A stretch of DNA of 64,000 nt from UBA11986 sp963734955. Lineage in GTDB: Bacteria; Bacteroidota; Ignavibacteria; UBA10030; UBA6906. Below, piece by piece: positions 17,977 to 26,751 of this stretch (position 1 is the stretch's first letter; each line of letters begins with the position of its first letter). The notes below the pieces were generated by a model. It made no database searches and was not told the DNA's origin. It saw only the letters and a program-made list of their open reading frames with translations. The DNA is taken from the NCBI GenBank assembly GCA_963734955.1, contig CAVTJO010000014.1, forward strand, positions 62,001-126,000, read 5' to 3'. The translations under genes were made by a program, and so were the position numbers.

Positions 17977-19578
17977 ATGCCAGGAATATTGAAGAGAATA
18001 GGAATCCAGGGCAGACTTGCGACTGCGCTCGCGCTTCTCGTATTGCTGCCAGCCATCTTCTATTCCGCCTACGAGATCACATCGCTTTCGAGGAGTGAAG
18101 CTCTGATCGCAGACGTGTATCGTCAGCAACTGGATGTTGTCCTCTTCTCACTAAACCAGTATGCCTGGGATGTTGCCAATAGCTGGGCCAACTCAATCAA
18201 TGGAACGCTCAGAAATACCCCAACGACGGCGGGGCGCTACAGCAAGTTGCTCGCTTCGTTTCTCAAGGAGAATCCAAGCATAGAGTGTCTGTTTCTGACT
18301 GATAGTCTGCTTGGCAGTGAGCTTGTGATTTACCCGGACGTTCCGGCAAAGACCTCCCATCGTTTCACCAAAACGGATCTCAACGCTTCACTGCGCGCCG
18401 GGACCGAAACCATCCAGCGGCTTTTCAGGCTGGAATCCTCCGGGTACCGCAAAATCAGTTCTTTTTCAATTGTCGACAGCCTGGGAGGTCAGTCTCTCGC
18501 GCTTGTATTCGTCAGCACCGATCAAAACAGGCGCCCGCTCATTGTCGGTCTTGTGCTCGATGCAGAGCGATTCATCCGTGAAGTCCTCGGTCAGAAGATG
18601 AATGAAGCGGCTGGCGACAACTTCCTCCTCTCTGTCAACAGGAAAGGATCGGAAGCGTCTGTCTATTCGGTAGGCACAATGTCGCCCGGAGAAAGTCGGC
18701 AAACCAAAGAACTCTGGTTGTTTCCCGACTACGTTGTCGGCATCCGTCTCAAGGGCGAAACGATCGATGAGCTCGTGCGCGACAGATTCTATCGCAACCT
18801 GGTGTTGATCGGACTGCTGGATGTTATTCTCATCGCCGGGGCATGGTTCGTGTACAGGACTGTCAAGAGAGAAGTGGAACTGGCGCAACTGAAATCCGAT
18901 TTTGTTTCAAATGTCTCGCATGAACTCAAGACGCCGCTATCGCTGATAAGAATGTTCGGCGAAACGTTGCAGATGAAACGGATTCCTTCTGAAGAAAAGA
19001 AGCAGGAGTACTACGACACCATCGTCCAGGAGACCGAGCGGCTGACGAGGCTGGTAAATAACATCCTGAATTTTTCACGAATGGAAGCTGGAAGGAAGGA
19101 ATATCATTTTGCAGAGGCCGATCTCAACACAATCGTCACCAATGTACTTAAGAGCTACGAAACACATCTCGTCCATGAAGGCTTTCGGATCACAACAGAA
19201 CTCAACGGTACTGGCTCAACCCTTTCTTTGGATGGAGAAGCTGTTTCAGAGGCGCTCCTGAATATCATTGACAACGCGGTGAAGTACAGCAACAATGAGA
19301 AGTTCATCAGGATCGCAACTGGGGCAACCGCCGACACGGCATTTGTCGATGTGGAAGACCACGGGATTGGCATTGACGCTCATGATCAGAAAAAGATCTT
19401 TGAGAAGTTCTTCAGAGTGTCATCCGGCCTTGCGCATAACACAAAAGGGAGCGGCCTCGGACTCACGCTCGTCAAACACATCATGGACGCTCATCACGGT
19501 TTGGTGACAGTTATGAGTGAACCAGGTAAAGGAAGCACATTCCGTCTTTCGTTCCCGCTCCGTACAACCAACATTTGA
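17977..19578 (+). CDS. Membrane sensor histidine kinase
   Basis: The 533-residue kinase has a membrane helix at about 13-35, an extracytoplasmic sensor region of about 235 residues without a recognised fold, and a second helix at 275-294. A HisKA domain follows with phospho-acceptor His315 in SNVSHELKTPLS, then a HATPase domain with NIIDNAVKYS (N box), DHGIGI (G1), FEKFFR and GSGLGL (G2). It has no HAMP domain; the helix leads directly to the dimerisation helix. It is followed 20 bases later by an OmpR-type regulator, its likely partner. The signal is unknown. Confidence 0.9.
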   Translation: MPGILKRIGIQGRLATALALLVLLPAIFYSAYEITSLSRSEALIADVYRQQLDVVLFSLNQYAWDVANSWANSINGTLRNTPTTAGRYSKLLASFLKENPSIECLFLTDSLLGSELVIYPDVPAKTSHRFTKTDLNASLRAGTETIQRLFRLESSGYRKISSFSIVDSLGGQSLALVFVSTDQNRRPLIVGLVLDAERFIREVLGQKMNEAAGDNFLLSVNRKGSEASVYSVGTMSPGESRQTKELWLFPDYVVGIRLKGETIDELVRDRFYRNLVLIGLLDVILIAGAWFVYRTVKREVELAQLKSDFVSNVSHELKTPLSLIRMFGETLQMKRIPSEEKKQEYYDTIVQETERLTRLVNNILNFSRMEAGRKEYHFAEADLNTIVTNVLKSYETHLVHEGFRITTELNGTGSTLSLDGEAVSEALLNIIDNAVKYSNNEKFIRIATGATADTAFVDVEDHGIGIDAHDQKKIFEKFFRVSSGLAHNTKGSGLGLTLVKHIMDAHHGLVTVMSEPGKGSTFRLSFPLRTTNI

Positions 19579-19598
19579 ACTGAACAGACAAAAGCGCA

Positions 19599-20282
19599 AT
19601 GGCAAAAATACTTCTTGTTGAAGATGAACCCCAGATGCAGCGGGGTGTGAAAGACAACCTCGAGTTTGAAGGATACGAAGTGGAGATTGTTGGAGACGGG
19701 AAGACTGGCCTTCAAAAACTCCTCGACAACTCCTACGACCTTGCCCTGCTCGATGTGATGCTGCCGCAGATGTCCGGCTTTGATGTATGCAAGAAAGTGC
19801 GGGAGAAAGGCATTGCCACTCCCATTATCATGCTTACGGCAAAGGGGGAAGAGATCGACAAGGTTCTGGGGCTTGAGCTCGGAGCGGATGATTACATCAC
19901 GAAACCGTTCGGGCTTCGAGAATTGCTTGCACGCGTGAAGGCTCTGCTCCGGCGCGCTGAAGGTTCAGCGGGGAGCTCGACGCAGAAGATGGTGCTGGGA
20001 TTGGTGGAGATTGACTTCGCGACGTACAATGCCTCACGTGCGGGCGAGAGCCTGCAGATGACACCCAAGGAATTTGAGATCTTGAAATTCCTCTGGCAGC
20101 ACCGCAACAAGGCCGTGAGCCGCGACCAGTTGCTCACCAATGTGTGGGGCTACGACGAGTCGATTAGCACGCGCACGGTGGACAACTTCATCCTCAAGCT
20201 CCGCCAGAAAATCGAGGACGACCCCGCTCATCCCAAACACATCATCACGATACACGGGATGGGGTACAAGCTGATTGCGTGA
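19599..20282 (+). CDS. OmpR/PhoB-family response regulator
   Basis: The 227-residue protein has a receiver domain with acidic pair VEDE, phospho-acceptor Asp52 in LALLDVMLP, and Lys in the TKPFG segment. A C-terminal winged helix follows with LTPKEFEILKFLWQHRNKAVSR-type features (here MTPKEFEIL) and TVDNFILKLRQKIE as the recognition helix. It is the partner of the kinase directly upstream. It probably activates or represses transcription at direct repeats. Confidence 0.9.
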   Translation: MAKILLVEDEPQMQRGVKDNLEFEGYEVEIVGDGKTGLQKLLDNSYDLALLDVMLPQMSGFDVCKKVREKGIATPIIMLTAKGEEIDKVLGLELGADDYITKPFGLRELLARVKALLRRAEGSAGSSTQKMVLGLVEIDFATYNASRAGESLQMTPKEFEILKFLWQHRNKAVSRDQLLTNVWGYDESISTRTVDNFILKLRQKIEDDPAHPKHIITIHGMGYKLIA

Positions 20283-20339
20283 CAACGAGTATCGACACAC
20301 TGTTTGCGACGACCATGGTCACTCGTTCCTCCTCTAGCC

Positions 20340-21466
20340 TCAATGCCAATCAGGATCAATCTGGTTCCACGGTAATAAGCATGGCGGCGTGTTGCCGACC
20401 CAGAAAGTGATCTGTATTGTCGATGTGAACGACCTTGAAATACGACTTGGAGCTGGATCGATCGATAGAGCTCATCATAGAAGAACTGTCCATGAACTAC
20501 CGCTCCAATGGGTGACAGCGCCAAAAGAACCGACAACAAGAACATTGTTTGGTCCTGTACCTGTTACCGACCATAGTGCGACCCTTGGGTTTGGAGTGGC
20601 GATTTCCCGCCATGTGGATCCATTTGTCCTGTGAAACGTTCCTTCGCCGGTTGCATATGCTTCTGCCATTCAGTAGTTCCCCAGATCCCAAACTTTCGAC
20701 CGGCAGAGAAGAGCTGATCTTGAACCACATTGTCACCTTCAATTCTGAGAATCACGCTGCCTGCAAAGCTGTTGAAATAGTCACAAGCGACGGCGTAGAT
20801 CTCGCCATCCGGCAGACCGGTGATCTGCCAGATATCAAGCGTGGTTCCTGAGTTAAGTCTATGCCAACGGTTCCCGTCATAGTGGACCAAAGTGCCAGTG
20901 TCACCAGCCGTGTATACGTCAGTCAACAGATGTCTCGCGAAAACTGTAAGAAACGATGAACAGCTATCTGGACTTATGTTGAACCACCTCAGCCCGTTCC
21001 ACCGACTGACGAAGCCGCTTTACTCCATACCCGTTATTTCTGATTCCGGCCAAAAAGATTGCCGTGTCTGAAAGCCCAGGAATCCGGTACAGAACTCCAC
21101 TGCAATCCAGAAAAGTAGACTATCGTCTCTGACTTTCGTCCATTCCAACCCGTCGAAGTGAAGAATGAAGCTGCCGATTTGTGGTGGCTGCTCAGGAATA
21201 TATCCAACAGCATAGATGTTGGTTGTCGTCATTCCCCATACATCCTTAAGAAGCCCGAAGTAATACCCTAAACTATCTGTTTGCCAAGTAATTACGTGAC
21301 TCGTTGTATCAGGGCCATTAGGTGGAGGTGGCGGACCGGGTGGTGTATCCCTGCATCCGAAGATAAAGAACCCCATTGCAGTCGCGCCGAAGGTTGCCAT
21401 CAACAGCTTCTTTCTGATTGCTGCGAAGAATGGTTTGCGGGCTATGACACTCGTGACTGTCTTCAT
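20340..21466 (-). pseudogene. Decayed propeller-type lipoprotein gene
   Basis: The N-terminal 148 codons (from ATG 21466) give a leader with lipobox GFFIFGC, a Pro-rich linker PPGPPPPPNGPD, and a segment KDVWGMTTTNIYAVGYI. This is typical of repeat lipoproteins with WG-x-x-x-x-x-IYAVG blades. The blades continue downstream in other frames (LVHYDGNRWHRLNSG, then GPNNVLVVGSFGAVTHW, and finally FWVGNTPP before a TGA at 20340-20342). At least three frame changes and internal stops are needed, so the gene is non-functional. It is convergent with the response regulator. Confidence 0.65.
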
Positions 21467-21635
21467 GTACTAAGTCAAGCTGATCAAGGAATTCGTGGTT
21501 TGTGGTAAGAACGGAAAGGCAGATGCAGAGGGGGAAACAGCCAGGGGATTGTGCTTTCTGCTTCTGTGAAGATATGATAATTGGAAGACTTGTCAACCTC
21601 CGTTTCGATGCATCTATGCACAAAGATTCATATGA

Positions 21636-21659
21636 CAGGCTTCGACTTCGTTCAGCCTG
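21636..21659 (-). repeat. Palindromic repeat, copy c
   Basis: On the minus strand, arms CAGGCT and AGCCTG flank the core GAACGAAGTCGA, one base different from the core of copy a and with the same arms. Confidence 0.65.
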
Positions 21660-21738
21660 ACGAAATTTTGATGTGCAAATCTCTGGCAACCGGGAGGGCC
21701 GTCATCTGAATCAGATGCGACAATCTTCGCCGGCATGA

Positions 21739-21763
21739 TGACATCTTTTGACAACCGTTGACG
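21739..21763 (+). promoter_or_regulatory. Direct repeat TGACA x3 at ten-base spacing, upstream of the small secreted protein
   Basis: TGACA at 21739, TGACA at 21749 and TGACG at 21759 are exactly one helical turn apart, and a weaker TGGAC follows at 21769. A matching set lies upstream of the next gene at 22300-22324, which suggests a common regulator. No -10 element is clear. Confidence 0.4.
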
Positions 21764-21842
21764 CACTTTGGACATCTTTGAAGATTCATGCCCGTACCAT
21801 GGTGCAGCACAGATCACCAGCATTCAACCAACGGAGGACGTC

Positions 21843-22302
21843 ATGAAAGGAATCATCAGCAGCAGGCTTGTTACTTGCAGCGGCAACAGCAATGGGACAG
21901 GGGCAGCAGGCAGCGGATGAGCGGCCATGCCTCTCAAGCAAGGCAGACTATAGCGCAACAAAGCTGGAAAAGGCGAGAAAGAACTTCCTCGCAAGCCTGA
22001 ACAGCGAAAATGATGGCGTTGCCGAATCGGCGATTGCACATGTTGCCCACATGCGAGCAATGCTCCCTCAGGAAGATCTCAGGGATATCGAAGCGACCGT
22101 GGTCGAGCTTGCCAACGGTGGCCGTACCCCGGTTATTCGTTACAAGGCATATCTTGCAAGCCTCGTGTTCGCCAATCCCCGTATGTTCAGTCAGGAAGTG
22201 ACCGTGGACTATGCGAGCGGCGACGAGTTCTTTATCGGCCATTGCATCACGATTGCAGCAGACACTGCTCTCTCACAACATTCAATAACCTGCGGTCCGT
22301 GA
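21843..22302 (+). CDS. Small secreted protein of unknown family (one surplus base in the signal peptide region)
   Basis: An excellent ribosome site (GGAGG) precedes ATG 21843, whose frame gives MKGIISSRL and closes after 25 codons. One base later in phase, the frame gives LLLAAATAMGQGQQAADE, a signal peptide end, and continues for about 125 codons to TGA 22302. Removing one base near 21862-21867 joins both into a single exported protein of about 152 residues. The mature part is helical (KLEKARKNFLASLNSEN, VAESAIAHVAHMRAML) and ends VTVDYASGDEFFIGHC. I do not recognise the family. The gene may be intact in the organism. Confidence 0.5.
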
Positions 22303-22324
22303 CATCTCGTGACAAAAGATGACA
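22300..22324 (+). promoter_or_regulatory. Direct repeat TGACA x3 at ten-base spacing, upstream of the galactose-binding-fold protein
   Basis: TGACA occurs at 22300, 22310 and 22320, the first overlapping the preceding stop codon. The first unit extends to TGACATCT, identical to the first unit at 21739. The array ends 47 bases before the next start codon. Confidence 0.4.
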
Positions 22325-22371
22325 TTGTCAAAACAAAACTCTCCTGACAAACATCTAGATTTGGGGGAATC

Positions 22372-23442
22372 ATGAACACGAGAAAAGAAAACGGACTACG
22401 GCATCACGGGCTGCTTTTCTTCACACTTGCTGTCGTGCTCTGCGCCGCCACAACGTATGGTCAGGAATGGAAGACCCTGCTCGACTTGAAAGGCACATGG
22501 AAAATCGAACTTGGCGATAATATGCGATGGGCCGATCCCGGGTTTGATGACTCAAAGTGGGATGGTATCAAAGTGCCTGCTGCCTGGGAAAACGAAGGCT
22601 TCCCCGGCTATGATGGCTACGCGTGGTATCGCAAACACTTCACCATCACTCCGGATCTGAAGAATGCTGCCGTCTACCTGCACGTTGGCTATGTCGATGA
22701 CGTGAGCGAGGTCTATCTTAACGGACATTTCATCGGATTTCAGGGGATGTTTCCCCCGGATTTCACAACTGCCTATAACACCTATGGGCAGTACGCCGTA
22801 CCGCAACAATATCTCAATTACAGTGGTGACAATGTCGTCGCGATCCGCGTGTATGACATGATGATGTCCGGCGGAATTACGCACGGAAGAATCGGATTGT
22901 TCGAGCCACGGAACTACCTCAAGCCCGATTACGCTCTCACAGGAAACTGGAAGTTCAGAACCGGCGATGATGAATCATGGAAAAAGTCCAGGATCGACGA
23001 TAGCAAATGGAGCGACGTTGTTGTTCCGGCGTATTGGGAAACGCAGGGCTTCAAAGGATATGACGGCCTCGGCTGGTACAGACTCAGATTCACGATCCCC
23101 CAACCGTTCACAGAGAAACGACTCATACTTCTGGTTGGCAAGATCGATGACGTGGATGAGACCTACCTGAACGGCGAACTGGTCGGGAAGACGGGCAGGA
23201 TACGCACTGGAATGGCCCTCTCTGATGTAAGCGATGAGTGGACGCAGTTGCGGGCGTATGTCATCCCTTCCGACGTTCTGCTTCCGGGTCAGGAGAATGT
23301 GCTTGCGGTTCGTGTGGACGACGTCTACCTGCACGGCGGAATCTATGATGGACCGATAGGCTTTGTCACCCGCGACAGGTACCAGAGTTGGAAGAAGGAA
23401 AGGGACAGATGGTGGAACCTATTCGATTGGTTCGACAACTAG
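22372..23442 (+). CDS. Secreted protein with two tandem galactose-binding-like (GH2 sugar-binding) domains
   Basis: The 356-residue protein starts with a signal peptide ending CAATTYGQ. Two homologous beta-sandwich domains follow (about 30-185 and 190-350). Each has a LKGTWKI/LTGNWKF start, a FDDSKW or IDDSKW motif, VPAAWE/VPAYWE, a GYDGYAWYR/GYDGLGWYR strand, a VDDVSEVYLNG/IDDVDETYLNG strand and a final AIRVYD/AVRVDD strand. This is the jelly-roll that precedes catalytic domains of glycoside hydrolase family 2, but no catalytic domain is present, so the protein is probably a carbohydrate-binding or scaffold protein. The start has GGGGGA upstream. The same module opens the alpha-amylase at 51703-53535. 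Confidence 0.8.
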   Translation: MNTRKENGLRHHGLLFFTLAVVLCAATTYGQEWKTLLDLKGTWKIELGDNMRWADPGFDDSKWDGIKVPAAWENEGFPGYDGYAWYRKHFTITPDLKNAAVYLHVGYVDDVSEVYLNGHFIGFQGMFPPDFTTAYNTYGQYAVPQQYLNYSGDNVVAIRVYDMMMSGGITHGRIGLFEPRNYLKPDYALTGNWKFRTGDDESWKKSRIDDSKWSDVVVPAYWETQGFKGYDGLGWYRLRFTIPQPFTEKRLILLVGKIDDVDETYLNGELVGKTGRIRTGMALSDVSDEWTQLRAYVIPSDVLLPGQENVLAVRVDDVYLHGGIYDGPIGFVTRDRYQSWKKERDRWWNLFDWFDN

Positions 23443-23450
23443 GCTATTGG

Positions 23451-23468
23451 GCGTTGAAGATACAACGC
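23451..23468. terminator. Hairpin in the convergent gap between the galactose-binding-fold gene and arsC-like gene
   Basis: GCGTTG and CAACGC form a perfect six-pair stem with a six-base loop, located within the 35-base gap between two convergent genes. There is no U-tract, so function as a terminator is inferred from position. Confidence 0.35.
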
Positions 23469-23477
23469 TGATCCCCG

Positions 23478-23828
23478 CTACAATATTTCTCTGATTCTCT
23501 CTGCCGGTCTCGCCAGAATTGCTTTCGCTCCCTTCTCAACAATCGGTCGCTGGATAAGGTCGGGATGCTTTGCCATCAGGTCGATGAGCTCGTCGTTTGA
23601 GAGATCCCGCTCCGCCAACTTCAACTCCGTGTAGATCGGCTCCTTCGTGCGGAGAATATCCTTCGCGGTACGCTTCATCTTTCCGAGAAGCTCTTTCAGC
23701 TTCTTCCTGGGGATGGGGTCGATATAGTAGTTGATGGCGTCGAAGTCCACGCCACTCTCCCTGAGGATCGCCATCGTCTGGCGGCAGGTGGTGCAGGTGG
23801 GTTTCTGGTAAATCGTGAGCTTTGCCAT
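23478..23828 (-). CDS. ArsC/Spx-family thioredoxin-fold protein (arsenate reductase-like)
   Basis: The 116-residue protein begins AKLTIYQKPTCTTCRQTMAIL, with Cys-x2-Cys after the first strand. It has INYYIDPIPRKKLKELL, and the late LIDLMAKHPDLIQRPIVEKG. This is the ArsC/YffB/Spx fold, in which the first Cys is the catalytic residue of arsenate reductases. The Arg of the RP motif (QRPIV) is present. No arsenic resistance genes are nearby, so a general reductase-like or regulatory role is equally possible. The ATG at 23828 is preferred over one two codons upstream. Confidence 0.75.
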   Translation of the reverse strand: MAKLTIYQKPTCTTCRQTMAILRESGVDFDAINYYIDPIPRKKLKELLGKMKRTAKDILRTKEPIYTELKLAERDLSNDELIDLMAKHPDLIQRPIVEKGAKAILARPAERIREIL

Positions 23829-23854
23829 GTTCAATTGTGGACTTGAAATGGAGA

Positions 23855-24202
23855 TTACTTCCCATGTGTATAACGGATGATCTCTGCTCTCTCGAGTGTC
23901 ACCATTCCCCCGGAGCCACTGCGCTGGAACAGGTCATCCACAACCGGCATGAAGGCTTTGATCTTTTCTTCCACGTCAACAATCTCCACAACAACAGGGA
24001 GGTCTTCAGAGAGTCTCAGGATCTTTGCCGTGTGAATCCTGCTGCGCGCACCGAAGCCTTCTACGCCTCGCAGAACCGTTGTCCCTGCAAGCCCGTGCTC
24101 ACGAGCCTTCAGCACAATGAGCTCATACAGGAGTTTGCCATCGAGCCGGTCGGCTTCGCCGAGAAAAATCCTGAGCAGTTTTCCTTCGCCTTCGAGTTTC
24201 AT
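23855..24202 (-). CDS. DUF190 (PII-like) protein
   Basis: The 115-residue protein has the DUF190 pattern: an early LLRIFLGEADRLDGKLLYELIV, then EHGLAGTTVLRGVEGFG, then LPVVVEIVD and a late MVTLERAEII. The fold resembles the trimeric PII signal proteins. DUF190 genes very often follow crcB, as here, where the gene starts six bases after it. A role in controlling fluoride export is inferred from that association only. Confidence 0.85.
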   Translation of the reverse strand: MKLEGEGKLLRIFLGEADRLDGKLLYELIVLKAREHGLAGTTVLRGVEGFGARSRIHTAKILRLSEDLPVVVEIVDVEEKIKAFMPVVDDLFQRSGSGGMVTLERAEIIRYTHGK

Positions 24203-24208
24203 GGGATA

Positions 24209-24580
24209 TTAGAGAAGTTTGCCGCTGATGATCCCCAACCATGTTGCCACGAGACAGACGGCGACACTTGATACGACATTGATGATGCCGGGACCGAAGC
24301 TGCCATCGCGGAACATCACCATGGTTTCATAACTGAACGATGAGAATGTTGTGAACCCTCCGAGAATACCAATGGTCAGGAACACGCGCAGCGCAGGGTT
24401 GACAATGAATCGCTCCTCGAAGAATGTCATGAGGAACCCGATCACGAAGGAGCCGAGAACGTTGACGGCAAGCGTGCCGTACGGAAACCCGGCCCCCGTT
24501 AACCGATAGACGGCGCCCTGCAAACCATAGCGCGCCGTTGCGCCAATACCTCCGCCAAGGAACACAAGGAGAGCATTCAT
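24209..24580 (-). CDS. crcB: Fluoride ion channel CrcB/Fluc
   Basis: The 123-residue protein has four membrane helices and the family motifs GGGIGATARYGLQ, GTLAVNVLGSFVIGFLM and GGFTTFSSFSYE, the last holding the conserved Phe and Ser/Thr of the fluoride path. Fluc works as an antiparallel dimer that lets fluoride leave the cell. Its start lies back to back with the glycosyltransferase region, leaving little room for a fluoride riboswitch, and none was seen. Confidence 0.9.
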   Translation of the reverse strand: MNALLVFLGGGIGATARYGLQGAVYRLTGAGFPYGTLAVNVLGSFVIGFLMTFFEERFIVNPALRVFLTIGILGGFTTFSSFSYETMVMFRDGSFGPGIINVVSSVAVCLVATWLGIISGKLL

Positions 24581-24689
24581 GCCTCATCATAACAATCGCG
24601 ACCTCGAAATGCAACCATGCAACTCGTCGTCCCTCCGTTGTTCATTGCACCGGAAATCTGTACCTTCATGCACACCGATCGGCAAGAAC

Positions 24690-25874
24690 GTGCCTCTTCA
24701 GAAGCAGCTGAACATACTCCAAACCTGTTTTTCCCGGTCATGGGGCGGATTGGAAATTCAGGCACTTGAAGTCACGCGGAAACTTCAGGAGCGCGGTCAT
24801 CGCGTGTGGCTCGCTTGTTGCCGCGGAAGCCGCCTCGCGCACGAAGCAGGTGCCTCCAAGATCGATATACTTCCCCTTGATGCACGCGGCTATTTCCACC
24901 CGCTCATCGCTTGGCGACTCAGCCGGTTCATGAGACGTCATGATGTTCAGGTCGTTCATTGCCAGCTTTCAAAAGACATTGCAACCATTGTCCCCGCCAT
25001 GAGGCTGAGCGGCCATCGCATTCCAATTGTTCTCAGCAAGCGTGTTGGATCGTACCTGAGCAAGAAGGACTTGTTCCATCAGCTCACCTATGCAAATGTC
25101 AACAAAGTTCTGGCCATCTCTGACGTCATCCACACGAACGTCCTCGACACCACTCCGATGACACCCGACCGAGTCATAACGCTCCATGACTCGATTGACA
25201 CGGATCTATTTTCTCCCCGCCGTGTTGACCGGACAAGGACAAGGAAAGAATTCGGAATGTCCGACGACACTACAGTGATCGGCTTTGTTGGAAGATTCTC
25301 CCCCGGCAAGGGTCATGAGGAGCTTCTCGAGGCGGCATCCATCCTCTCGAAGCGGCACAGCACGATCCACTTCCTTGTCGTTGGTGAAGCAAGCCACGGC
25401 GAGGAACGCTACGAACAGAAGATTCGCTCGCTTTCCCACACACTTGGACTCGACAGTATCGTCACGTTCACCGGATATAGGACTGATATCCCCGAGGTCA
25501 TGGCCGCCTTCGATATCTTCGCGTTCCCCTCGCATGCCGAATCATTCGGAGTGGTTTTGATCGAAGCGATGGCAATGGAACGTCCCGTGGTATCAACGAA
25601 TTGCGACGGGGTACTGGACATTGTTGTTGACGGGAAAACCGGACTGTATGTGCACCCCCGGAACTCATCTGAGCTTGCTGCAGCACTTTCGCAACTGATA
25701 GGGAATCCCACGTTACGGGCAACGATGGGAAAGGCCGGGAGAAGACGGGTCGAAGAGCTGTTTGATCAGAGGAAACAGATGAAGAAACTTGAGGAGGTGT
25801 ACTACGAGTTGCTGGATTCGAACAGCCCTACGCAACAATCCCATTTCCAGCCGCAGGAACCGAGCCAGGCTTAG
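24690..25874 (+). CDS. Family GT4-like glycosyltransferase
   Basis: The 394-residue protein has a two-domain GT-B layout. The N-terminal domain has the loop SRSWGGLEIQALEVTRKLQERGH. The C-terminal domain has VIGFVGRFSPGKGHEELLEA, a strand VVGEASHG, VTFTGYRTDIPEVMAAFDIF and the nucleotide-sugar E-x7-E motif ESFGVVLIEAMAMERPVV. It would transfer a sugar from an NDP-sugar in glycan or lipid glycosylation. The start is uncertain. GTG 24690 is chosen because the more upstream ATG (24579) would overlap the divergent crcB start and adds about 37 residues without conserved features. Its stop overlaps that of the convergent gene at 25871. Confidence 0.8.
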   Translation: MPLQKQLNILQTCFSRSWGGLEIQALEVTRKLQERGHRVWLACCRGSRLAHEAGASKIDILPLDARGYFHPLIAWRLSRFMRRHDVQVVHCQLSKDIATIVPAMRLSGHRIPIVLSKRVGSYLSKKDLFHQLTYANVNKVLAISDVIHTNVLDTTPMTPDRVITLHDSIDTDLFSPRRVDRTRTRKEFGMSDDTTVIGFVGRFSPGKGHEELLEAASILSKRHSTIHFLVVGEASHGEERYEQKIRSLSHTLGLDSIVTFTGYRTDIPEVMAAFDIFAFPSHAESFGVVLIEAMAMERPVVSTNCDGVLDIVVDGKTGLYVHPRNSSELAAALSQLIGNPTLRATMGKAGRRRVEELFDQRKQMKKLEEVYYELLDSNSPTQQSHFQPQEPSQA

Positions 25875-26749
25875 TGCCCCGCTGTATCAGCGACGGCCAT
25901 TGTCTCTGAGGTAACTGCAAACAGACCGAGCCCGTTGTTGATGTTTGTGTAGTCCGGCTCATCAAGCCGCAGCGTTCCGGAATCCTGAAAGCCATTCGTC
26001 ACGCTATAGTAACCATAGAGCGCGTCATCCAACTCGGTGAGAACAAACACCGTGCGCACCAATCGCGCTGCACCCGCCTGTCGAACCCGAGCAACCACCT
26101 GATCGAAGCCTGCCACATCAAAGGTGGCTTCTGCAACCTCGTGGGAGACGGGCTTCGGATAGATATACTCTCCGGCGGGCGTGATGTTCACAGGTATTTC
26201 CACCCTCTTTCGTACGAATACGCTATCTTCCAGAGTCTCATACTCAAGAAACAGCCTGGCAATGTGAGCACGGGCATTCTGACCGGGGTAGATGCGCACA
26301 CCAATTCTGGTGGAAGGGCTTGTTTCAACGAACAAAATTCCTGGATACAGGCCAGTTGCGCTTGATGATACACTTCCGAATGACGATAACGCCACAGCGA
26401 GTTCGTAGCGACCACCCGGCTGCACGCGCAAATAATATGCTACGTACGCTCCAACGCTTCTCGAGGTTCCGGATGAATCGGTGAATTCCAGCGTTGTATC
26501 ACGGAATTGAATGGTGCCGGAATCGGATGTCACTGTTACCTGCGCTCCAACCAAATCCAATGGAGCAGGCCCATTCCGATCAGGAAAGGTAGATTGCACG
26601 CGCACATATTGGGTATCACTTTGACTCGTGAGAACCGAGTACACCACCAATTTGGGGCTGAACGGACCGTCGGGAGAGAAAGTCTCCGAACACCCGGCCA
26701 TCACCACCATCAACAAACAAAAGACCATTGCCGTCAACCGATTCGTCAT
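25871..26749 (-). CDS. DUF4249-type lipoprotein paired with the TonB-dependent receptor
   Basis: The 292-residue protein has a lipoprotein signal with lipobox VVMAGCS (Cys20). The mature N-terminus KLVVYSVLTSQSDTQYVRVQST and VTVTSDSGTIQFRDTT are typical of the DUF4249 family, and the C-terminal part has VFVLTELDDALYGYYSV. Members are encoded next to a TonB-dependent receptor, as here (two bases downstream of it), and are thought to be surface or periplasmic accessory proteins. The ligand is unknown. Confidence 0.75.
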   Translation of the reverse strand: MTNRLTAMVFCLLMVVMAGCSETFSPDGPFSPKLVVYSVLTSQSDTQYVRVQSTFPDRNGPAPLDLVGAQVTVTSDSGTIQFRDTTLEFTDSSGTSRSVGAYVAYYLRVQPGGRYELAVALSSFGSVSSSATGLYPGILFVETSPSTRIGVRIYPGQNARAHIARLFLEYETLEDSVFVRKRVEIPVNITPAGEYIYPKPVSHEVAEATFDVAGFDQVVARVRQAGAARLVRTVFVLTELDDALYGYYSVTNGFQDSGTLRLDEPDYTNINNGLGLFAVTSETMAVADTAGH

Positions 26750-26751
26750 TG

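Larger units (their letters stand above)
21467..21842. other. Intergenic region with a palindromic repeat and an operator-like direct repeat
   Basis: The 376 bases between the decayed lipoprotein gene and the next plus-strand gene hold palindromic repeat copy c (21636-21659) and three TGAC[A/G] words at ten-base spacing (21739-21763). A strong ribosome site (GGAGG) lies just before ATG 21843. Confidence 0.5.

Noticed and set aside
20228..20545. Minus-strand frame overlapping the response regulator end, with a signal-peptide-like start
   Set aside because: Downstream it is a shadow of the regulator gene, and upstream it is one of the frames of the decayed lipoprotein.
22357..22364. TAGATTTG as a Bacteroidetes-type -7 element
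   Set aside because: It is only 8 bases before the start codon, overlaps the ribosome site and lacks a spaced TTTG -33 box.
24560..24640. Fluoride riboswitch before crcB
   Set aside because: The divergent reading leaves little leader and no crcB-motif pseudoknot pattern could be traced.
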